A stretch of DNA of 64,000 nucleotides from Dactylonectria macrodidyma (lineage: Eukaryota; Ascomycota; Sordariomycetes; Hypocreales; Nectriaceae): the NCBI GenBank assembly GCA_020744425.1, contig JAGMUV010000035.1:310001-374000 (forward strand). Reading direction: 5' to 3'. Position numbers and translations under genes: made by a program. The notes under the pieces are model-generated. The model worked only from the letters and a program-made list of their open reading frames with translations, ran no database searches and was not told where the DNA came from. The stretch's first letter is position 1, and each line of letters opens with the position of its first letter. Of the stretch, positions 43,768 through 51,446 are shown one piece after another.

Positions 43768-44916
43768 ATGGATACACCTTCATCCCCTTCGACAGAGTAT
43801 TGTCCCAAAGACCGCAGCCGTCATGTGGATATACGTACGAAGTTCCCTGGGGCCCTTTATTGCCCACATTGCGCTCAACGGCTCCCTACGGCTTCATCAT
43901 CATTTGGCCCAATTACCCCTATTTCTATCGACCTCACAGTCGATTCACCTACTTCCCAATCAACAGCCCAACGAGGCAACGCGATGACGATTCCTTCCCA
44001 ACGATCCCGACCGAGACCTGATACCTATCAGAACGCTACGAATCTAGCTATTGAAAGCCGGTCAAGGAGCATCGCAGCTACAAGCCATACGGCTAAGATT
44101 GTCGTCGAATTGCACGCTTCGTTTTGGTCGTGCGATGGGTATTATGACAATGTCCTTGACGGTGTTGAAACCCCAGTATACGATAAGACGGCAAACCTCG
44201 TTGGAAAGCGTACAGGAAATGTTGAGATCGTTCTCGGGGCAAAGTTTCCTTCTCATGCCGCAATGATAGAGTTCATTGTCAAGCAGTGTGACAAGAGGCT
44301 TGCAGTTAAGGAATGGAAGGTCGTTCATTCCGTAGTGACTCAAACTGCCACCTTTGGACCCGTTGAGTTCTCCGATGCCCCGTACGAAACGACCTCGTTT
44401 GCGGACCTCTTTCGTGTGGGCAATATCTCGCTTGCCCCAAAGCGCGATACGGTCCATTTGACCTTTTGGTACTTCAATGTAAAGCCTCGGCCTGATATTG
44501 AGTCACCAATGCCGTCAAGAGCCGTACGTGGTCACAAGCGAGCGATTGATCGCCTACCCTCTGATCCAGAGTCAGAAACCTCGGCGAGGAGCTCTAGCAA
44601 ACGCAAAGCCTCACGTACGGTAAAGTCAGAGCGCGTATCCCCAATTAAGAAGGAATCAAAGCCACGAAAGCTATCTCGTATACCGGTAAAAGAGGAAGCT
44701 GAGACCCGCTTGGAGTTGGAGGGCAAGGATGATATTCAGGCTGAAATTCAGGTTGAGCTTTCGGGTGAAGATGACGCGGATACGGCTACTTTTGAGGCCG
44801 TCCTTGACGATCCATTCGCGAGTGATATCGATGAACACTCGGAGGCCCAGGCTCTCTCACCTCAGAAGAGGCTTCCTGTCCGGATTGGTAGGGGAAAGAA
44901 TAAGAATAGGGATTAG
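43768..44916 (+). CDS. Element B accessory protein 1
   Basis: An intronless ORF of 382 residues from the ATG at 43768. Residues 12-38 hold a Cys cluster (C12 ... LYCPHCAQR), then PISIDLTVDSP (about 50-60), a folded region (KIVVELHASFWSCDGYYDN ... DTVHLTFWYFNVKPR, about 110-240) and a tail with basic and acidic patches including TVKSERV, PIKKES and PVKEEAE. The layout parallels the 389-residue protein of element A, including TTSFADL against TTSLIEF in the folded region. SUMO-interaction and SUMO-acceptor readings of IDLT and VKxE are inferences. Stops of this gene and the transposase are 32 bp apart, convergent, as in element A. Confidence 0.7.
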   Translation: MDTPSSPSTEYCPKDRSRHVDIRTKFPGALYCPHCAQRLPTASSSFGPITPISIDLTVDSPTSQSTAQRGNAMTIPSQRSRPRPDTYQNATNLAIESRSRSIAATSHTAKIVVELHASFWSCDGYYDNVLDGVETPVYDKTANLVGKRTGNVEIVLGAKFPSHAAMIEFIVKQCDKRLAVKEWKVVHSVVTQTATFGPVEFSDAPYETTSFADLFRVGNISLAPKRDTVHLTFWYFNVKPRPDIESPMPSRAVRGHKRAIDRLPSDPESETSARSSSKRKASRTVKSERVSPIKKESKPRKLSRIPVKEEAETRLELEGKDDIQAEIQVELSGEDDADTATFEAVLDDPFASDIDEHSEAQALSPQKRLPVRIGRGKNKNRD

Positions 44917-44948
44917 TTTCAGTTCAATTGGTACAATTGGTTATGTAT

Positions 44949-47130
44949 CTAGTCGTATAGTTGGTCTCCCTCACCCCAGTCAATCTCTTCCTCCTCAATG
45001 CGTTCTAAAAGCGAAGCAGTATCGATATCGTGAGTGGCCAAATGATTACGTATGCGGTCTAGGCCACCCGTAGGCGTCTCCAATAATGCCAGCTCTGGCT
45101 GCTGCTTACTCCTAATGTACTGCCGTAAACGATCTCGTAGGAATAGATACGCTGAAAGCTTGGGTTGCTGTGGCGGATCTCTTGGCAGATCTTCCTGGCC
45201 TCTAAGAATGCGATCACAGATAGCTATTGTATCTTCTGGCAAGTAGGCATCAAGATCAATACGGTCCCCGTCGAAGATATCTTGGATCGTTTGTAATCGA
45301 TCTTGAGGGATAACCTCTGCAAAGCTCTCAACCTGCCGTGCGGTAGGCTGAAAGTAGAGGGTCCATGGCTGCCCAGGAACCACATGCGGCCTATTGCGCT
45401 GTTTGCGAATGTAGTGCGAATTCCACGTAAGTACGAAGTCGGCAAACTCAGCCCGCAGGATCGGCATGAAGAGATAGAGCATTGCAATACGGTCGGGTAG
45501 GGAGTCGTTCGAGAAATGGCCAAGTGCGGTAATTTCACTAAAATACTCCTAGATTCAGGTTAGCATACGGTCGAACGGAGTGATAATACTACATACCCGC
45601 CAGAATTTAGCCCTACCCCTACTCAATCGAAGCCACCAGCTCTCAATCTTTTCGTTATGCGTGCTTTTGCCATAGATCCAGCAGACTCGAAAGCGCACAT
45701 CTTGTGGGATACCTTCCCGTGCGCGTACGCGGGTCTTCGAAAGGTAATAATGTGCTCTAGCCATAAGGATTGTCTCTTGGCCGCGGTCGGAACGGATGAT
45801 ATTTGGCATGGTTTTCCGCTGCGAGAGAACATCGAGATACTGCGCAACAACGCTTCGTGACGTACCAGAGGATATGCCCACGTAGAACCACGTAATAAAC
45901 CGTGAGTAAGCGTCAATGGAGGCATAGATCTCAAAGCCCCAGGCCTTCAATTTATCGTACGCATCAAGGGACCAAATAAAGTCGGGGCCTGGAGAAGTCC
46001 ATCCAGTTCGGCGATATCGCATCGTATTCCACCGTTCGGTAACACAAGTAGGGGAAAAGTCGCGAAAGCATGAGTACAGGGCTCGGCGGCTCAAGATATG
46101 ATGATTTCGACGGACATATACGTAGAGTAGTGTGCGCCCGTAGGTCTCAAGCTTGGTGTGTAATTCGGACTCGTCTTCAAAGAAACGGCGCAATTCGTGA
46201 AGTCTCTCGCTAGTCATCTCAGGGGTTTGACGCCGCCAAAGGCCAAGGTCTCGCCGTATCCGTGAGAGGCCAGTCTTTGAGATAAGAAAGCCCTCAGAGT
46301 GAAGCTGCAGAAGCATGAAGTGATCGTTCAAGACCTTGTCAAAGAATAGGTCTTTAATACGCTCACGTAGTTGTTCAGAGTCTTCCGTATACTGCCTCAT
46401 GGAAGCATTCCAGATCTTCAGGTTGCGATATACAGTCGTACGTTGAACTTCGATGTGGAATTCGTTAAAATACTACGTCACCCCATGCACATTAGAGCGG
46501 CGATAGGGTGCATGGGGTAGCCTCAGCCGAAGGCTGTGTGTCCGCAGGCCGGGAAGCTATTACTACTACTGCATTATCTACGTACTGATCCATTGCCATG
46601 GCCATTAGGTTCTTCGTGTTCCCAGCAGATTTCCTTTTGCTGATGAAGTCGCCCGCCGGTCTCTCCTCGCCATAGCGGGCACAGACAATGGAAATTATGT
46701 TCATTATAGAGCTCCCGGGAAGTAGATTTAGGACCCATTACCTAATAAAAAGGAGACACGTAGAAGCGTTAAAGCGGACGAAATGACTATCTTCAGCCAA
46801 GTGTAACGTAAATAAATCATCTTCTGAGTAAACAAATGGTGACATGGTGTAGAGGTGCCTGGACCCACTTCTCTAAAGCCGTCAGCCAGTTGTCGAACGA
46901 TTTGCGGCTAGCAATACAAAACTTAGACCAATCAGAGCTCGAGAAACTTATTACCCTTGTCTGCACCAAACCCTCATTATTCTGGAAACTTAAGAACTGA
47001 TGTAAAGTCAGCCTTCGGCTGAATTAAGGCGCTGTACGATTTGTTTGAGCGTGAGACCGTCGTCGTTTTTCCATTGTTGAATCTGAAGGCGAAATGGGGA
47101 TATATCCATTGAATGGCGACCCCTAGGCAT
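44949..47130 (-). pseudogene. Element B integrase-fold transposase, split by a Helitron
   Basis: Coding segments 47130-47023, 46463-45597 and 45548-44949. The first gap is the Helitron; the second is a 48-nt intron (GTATGT...CTAG) at the same place as in element A. Without the Helitron the frame is intact for 524 residues and rejoins exactly at QRLN-EFHIE. The core has D203 (WSLDAYDKLK), D262 (IIRSDRGQET) and E310 (KIESWW), the same 58 and 47 spacing as element A. The C-terminal domain keeps WNSHYIRKQRNRPHVVPGQP. As it stands the transposase is inactive unless translation starts at an internal codon such as the ATG at 46400, which would skip the helix-turn-helix. Confidence 0.85.
46464..47022 (-). 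mobile_element. Non-autonomous Helitron
   Basis: 559 bp, read on the minus strand: starts TCAGCCGAAGGCTGAC at 47022, ends with a hairpin (arms CCCCATGCAC and its complement) and ACGTAGTATTTTAAC at 46464. There is no target duplication, as expected for Helitrons. The 3' 90 bp closely match the Helitron end at 2656 but with compensating hairpin changes (CCCCTTGCAC there), so the structure is conserved rather than just the sequence. It encodes no helicase and needs one in trans. Confidence 0.85.
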
Positions 47131-47569
47131 CTTGAACCGTATGTTGCCGTACGTAGTCAAGTGTAGGCGTAAGGAAAGAGACGAAGTCTGAGTTGAGATT
47201 GCGCGATTTAATTTTGGAAAAAGGTGTGTGTTACGTTTGTGATCGTATGGCGCCAAATTGCGTCATGCCCAATATGTTTAGCCTCACTTGGTCAGACCCA
47301 CAAGATTTTGAACAAATGTCATAAGTTAAGTGAAACACAAAAGCATGGATCCAAGAAAACCTGATTTCAGACTCTAGCTAAGAAAGGGGTATCATAGTTC
47401 ACCGTACGCCCTCGTGCGCGAATATACGCGAATGTATTCTGCGTTTCCTAGTAAATCAAAAAGAAATTTTTTAACTCAAAAGAGCGAAGTGACTAGGCGG
47501 ACTACGGGGCAAAAAAAAAGAAAAAAGAGTTAGTAGAGGCTCGTACTTTTACGTATTGGGTCAAATACC

Positions 47570-48375
47570 TTAAGCCGACTTCGAAGAGGTGCCTTTCTTG
47601 TGCTTCTTGCGGTTGGTAGCCGCCTTGAAGATCTGCACAAGCTTCTGGCAGGTCTTGCGGTCAAGGCCTTCGAACGGGTCCGTATCATCACTGTCGGAAT
47701 CGTCGTCGTCGTCGTCGTCGCTAACCTTGCGCTTGGTACCACGCTCTTGTGGTCAATCAGTATAGAAAATGAGAACGTATTGCAGCGTACTTACTCGTGA
47801 AGGAGCAGGCGGCGCCAGATCGGTTCCAGTCGCAATTGGCGCAGGCCGGGGTCCCCTCAGCGGCAATGCGTCCCTTGAGGGCCCCGTTGTTCTTCGTACA
47901 CTTGTCGCAACGGTCCGTACCCTCCCGTTCGTCGCCGTACAGATGACGCAGCATAGCGTCGCAATTCTGGCCGCTGCTGAAGTTCATCACGTACGGGGTC
48001 TCGCGGAGCTTCTTCTTGTCCTTCTTGCTACGGATCTCCAGCAGACGTGGGGTCTAATACGGGTTAGTACGTAATCAACCAGGCTAGTACAGGCCTAAGA
48101 TAAGGACATACCTTGGTAGAGTCAACAGCTTCCTGGCCCTTGGTGGTGCTGCCCTTCAAAGCGTTCATCAAAGCCCAGATGGTGACCTCGGGGTTTTTAT
48201 CGGGCTTATCGGTCTTGTACGCGAAAGTATAGGTCTCAACGTCAAGGACCTTCTTGGGCAGCAGGTTGAATGCGCGCTCGCCCATATCCTCGCGTAGGGC
48301 ATCGATCGCAGCCGTATCAGCAGCAGCAGGGGTCTCCTTGGTCTTGGGGCGGTTGCGGTTGCCTCGGGGCGCCAT
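47570..48375 (-). CDS. Element B Cys-cluster protein (accessory 2)
   Basis: Three exons, 48375-48112, 48053-47795 and 47745-47570, with 58- and 49-nt GT-AG introns, sum to 699 nt in frame and give 232 residues. Residues 1-88 are basic then mixed; exon 2 carries CDKCTKNNGALKG and PACANCDWNRSGAACSF; exon 3 is a poly-Asp run (encoded by GAC repeats at 47700-47722) followed by DPFEGLDRKTCQKLVQIF and a Lys-rich end. The element A homologue shares the RSxxD... region, all six cysteines and the last intron position. Zinc binding is likely; partner and function are unknown. Confidence 0.65.
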
Positions 48376-48485
48376 GATGACGTGTACCAAGCCGTATTGC
48401 GTGAGAAAGTGTGCGTACGGAATCAAATTGGGCCAGCGAGGGGAGGAGGGATTGTCAACGGGTGCTGCGTGGTTAGGTAGAAGAG

Positions 48486-48928
48486 TTACCTCAGTTTCTC
48501 AGGCCCTCTGCCTCAGGCGCCAAGGCGCCTCTTACCCAAAAGGGCAAGACCTCTCCAGAGGGCCTGAGTCCATTTTGGCAGATTTTTGGTGGCGTTGTCG
48601 TTCGATACAAGATGTTTCCACCCAAAATTCGCGAAATCGATAAACTGACCAAATTTGGGAAACTGCCACACCCCCATTTTAAGGTATTTCGAGAAGAAAA
48701 AGGGTAGCAATAAATCCATTATCTTTATCCACAATTCTGAAGTAAAACCTTTAAGGTTTTTCATAATAAAAGAGAAAATACGGCGTGTCAAACCGAGCAA
48801 CAACGTCACCAAAAATTTTCCAAATTGGACTCAGGCCCTCTGTGTAGGTGTTACCCGTTCGGGTTAGCGTGCTTTGGTAAGCGCGCATAGCCGCCACCGG
48901 AACAGTGTGGCCTGAGGCACTGAGGTAA
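48486..48928. repeat. Mutator-like foldback element (non-autonomous)
   Basis: 443 bp with long imperfect inverted ends of about 110 bp starting TTACCTCAGT. Blocks CTCAGGCC, AGAGGGCCTGAGTCCA and ATTTTTGGTG recur in both arms. It is flanked by a perfect 9-bp duplication GTAGAAGAG (48477-48485 and 48929-48937), a length typical of Mutator-like elements. No coding capacity. It lies 110 bp upstream of the Cys-cluster gene ATG and may have displaced its promoter. Confidence 0.8.
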
Positions 48929-49126
48929 GTAGAAGAGATTTACGCGTGGGCACGTGACCCGGGCGACAGTGATTTAGATGAATGACTAAGCACATGTAAG
49001 GTAAAATAATCCTAGAAACGGGGCTGTACGGGGGTCCGCCCGGGGGAAGGGGGGGGGGGGTGACCCAATTCAAAAATCTTCAAAATTGAATTTTGGAACT
49101 CTGCCCCTTGTGGCCTTCCGTAAAGG

Positions 49127-49231
49127 CTCCAGTTTTAGTCAAGGCCCCAGTTTTAGTCAAACGTCCAGTTTTGCTAAACGTCCAGCTTTACCAAAATCCC
49201 AGTTTTGTCAAATGTCCAGTTTTATCAACGG
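49127..49231. repeat. Six-unit 17-18 bp tandem repeat
   Basis: Six consecutive variants of CCAGTTTTAGTCAAACGT, start-to-start 17-19 bp. The array begins 4 bp outside the right terminus of element B. No matching array lies beyond the left terminus. Confidence 0.75.
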
Positions 49232-49989
49232 CCAAAAATGGATGTTGGGGTATCAGGAAGCTCAGCCATAATGAGGTGATAAAGTTACTAGGCGACGGTA
49301 TTTTGATGCTCCCGGTCCATTTTCAGCAAGCTCTTAGCGTGGGTATTCCGTGTTGATTTGCAAAATTTGAAGGACATGGTTCAAATGAAGTGACATTGAT
49401 TCTCCAGTAAATTAGGTGGGGGAAGAAGTATCTTTTTTTTTTTGGCGAATCAACCCTTCATTTGTTAGACCACCCCCCGCAACAGTTGTCTTCGCTGGCT
49501 CTGAAGTGATCATCATATTCCCTACGCAGTCTACAACACCCCATTGATTACCTACATGAAAATCACAGAATGATTGAATGTGAAGCTACTTTTGGGCAGT
49601 TTTGGACGGTGCTCATAAGTGTAGCGAATGCATCTATTGGGATACAAGCCGCGTGACGGGCAAGCTGCATTGTATTTCAAATGGCCATTTCACACAGCAG
49701 GGTAATGAACCGGCTCCACGCCGGGTTGTTTAGCATCCTCAGTGCATGAGCTGCTCTTATCTAGGTGGTGAAAGAAACTTTTGGTATGAAAGTTGATTGC
49801 TCAGTCAATGAGGGGAAATAGATATAAGGATTTTGACGGGAGGATGGGCTTCAAACTGCAGGGCTTCAAACTGCAACATGGGATCGGTGGGGGAGGGGGG
49901 AAGGTTGAAGGTGAATAGTCTTCAAACATAGATGAAGGCGTAGCAGTGTTTGCATGAAGGAGAAATGGTTAATACCGACCCGAGTTTAA
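49232..49989. other. Non-coding between element B and an integrase fragment
   Basis: No coding region recognised. A T run at about 49432-49442 and a G run at about 49890-49904 stand out; nothing else supported. Confidence 0.45.
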
Positions 49990-50518
49990 TTTTCCTGGGC
50001 CTAACTTCATGTGGTCTCTCGATGGGTACGAGAAGCTCAAGAACTTCGGCTTCTCTATCTACGCCTGTATCGACACGTACTCGAGAGCCATCATCTGGAT
50101 ATACGTCGGCAGGGGGAACATGACTGCGCTGAGTTCACTCAAACAGTTTCTACGGACTGTGTCGTACTCAGGGGTCCGCCCCCTTTTCACCCGCTCGGAT
50201 CATGGTATCGAGACTCCTCTTTGGGCGGAGCCCAGGCGATTCTCGCCGACCTTGATCAGACAGAGTTTCGGTATACCACCGAGGATAACGACCAACGAGT
50301 CCACAGGCAGGGAGCGAGACTGAGCTCCTGTCATATCTGGGGCCCAAGCACATCGAACCAACTGATCGAGTCTTGGTGGTAAAAGCTACTCAAAGGTGTC
50401 AGTCAGCGCTGGATCGCGTTCTCACACGAGCTGATTGATAGCGGCCTCTTCCAACCAAACCGTCTTGCTCACCAGATCGCGGTGTATGCTCTCTATGGAC
50501 CCATGATCCGTCAAGTTT
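49990..50518 (+). pseudogene. Third integrase-fold transposase, core fragment
   Basis: Fragments in family order: PNFMWSLDGYEKLKNFGF, IYACIDTYSRAIIWIYVG, FTRSDHGIET, then after a frameshift near 50225, CHIWGPSTSNQLIESWW, a TAA, and RWIAFSHELIDSGLFQPNRL. All three catalytic residues are visible (LDGY, RSDHG, IESWW). It is clearly a relative of the transposases at 29129 and 44949 but is more diverged. The N-terminus and the accessory genes are absent. Homology stops abruptly at about 50518 against an unrelated minus-strand sequence. Confidence 0.8.
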
Positions 50519-51240
50519 GTTGTTGTTGATGATGTTGTTGATGGTGTCGAGGTTGGTGGGTAAGGGCGTCGTTTGCAGCCGGGGCGAGGCCGCGACGGTG
50601 CTGTAGGTAAGCACGGGAGCAGGATTTGGCATCAGAGAGCGCCTGGCTCCAGGAATCTAGGAAGCTATTGGCAAAGTTTTGAGCGAATTCCCGTTCGAGT
50701 CCAGTGGTGAATTGCTTCGCTGCCTCTTCGAATTTAGCGCAGGAGGCCTGAAACACCTTCAATTTGGCATTGTACTCCTCCACACGCTCGCGTGCGAGCC
50801 TATTGGCCGATTCAATAAGGGATACTGGTTGCTGTTCAGTGGTCCGAGCAGGATCGGGGGAGGGGATGGGGCAGGCAAGCTGGGCTCATTCCGTGGCCGC
50901 AGGAGTAGAGATCGCATTGAGAGGCGAAGACGGCGTTTGAGCCGTCCTTCTGAAGGCGGGTGGGACACCAACAGGTCCATTCACAACAGCGGGGCTGTTT
51001 TGCAGGAGGCTGTGCGGGCTCCTCGATTGAGATTGGCGGGAGTATGGATTCCCAGGTCGAAAGGGTCTGGGACAAGGGGCGGGTGGGTGGTGGCCGATGC
51101 CATCGCCGCCGCCATCGGCTGCGCGAAGCGCAGGGTCGTGGTTGTTGTGATGCACTTGTTAGGGGAAAAGGTGTAATTAAGGCTACTTTCTTAACATCTG
51201 CATGCCAAGAAAGTAAGATGACAAAGGAAGGTGGCTTTGT
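50519..51240 (-). other. Possible retroelement ORF1-like remnant
   Basis: On the minus strand about 90 residues are helical and charged (EEYNAKLKVFQASCAKFEEA, LEREFAQNFANSFLDSWSQA), and in the next frame PAPVLTYSTVAASPRL follows. A coiled-coil segment then a P/S-rich YSxVAA stretch resembles the N-terminal ORF of fungal LINE elements, but only loosely and from memory. It contains frameshifts and no zinc knuckle or reverse transcriptase. It could also be part of a degenerate host gene. Confidence 0.25.
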
Positions 51241-51446
51241 AGACTTCCAATTCAAACTCATGGGTATAGGGTAGGTACACTTCTAGAAGAGTAAATCTCA
51301 TACACTAGATTTAGGAGAGAAAATAACATAGACTTAATACGGATGCACACCGGAATTGACAGGGACTGATAGGTGGGCGCGGCTTACTTTGGACTCGAAA
51401 GAGCATTGGTATATGCGGACTGGGATAAGGAAAATGAAGAATAGAA

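Larger units (their letters stand above)
43508..49122. mobile_element. Element B: second three-gene integrase-type transposon
   Basis: The outer 37 bp, starting TACGGAAGGCCACAAGG at 43508, are repeated perfectly and inverted at 49086-49122. Inside are accessory gene 1 (43768-44916, plus), a transposase (47130-44949, minus) and the Cys-cluster gene (48375-47570, minus), all homologous to those of element A. A Helitron (46464-47022) interrupts the transposase and a Mutator-like foldback element (48486-48928) lies upstream of the Cys-cluster gene. Inner TIR bases (GTTCCAAAATTCAA) loosely resemble element A's (GTCCCATAACTCAA). No target duplication could be fixed. Net of insertions the element is about 4.6 kb. 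Confidence 0.75.
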
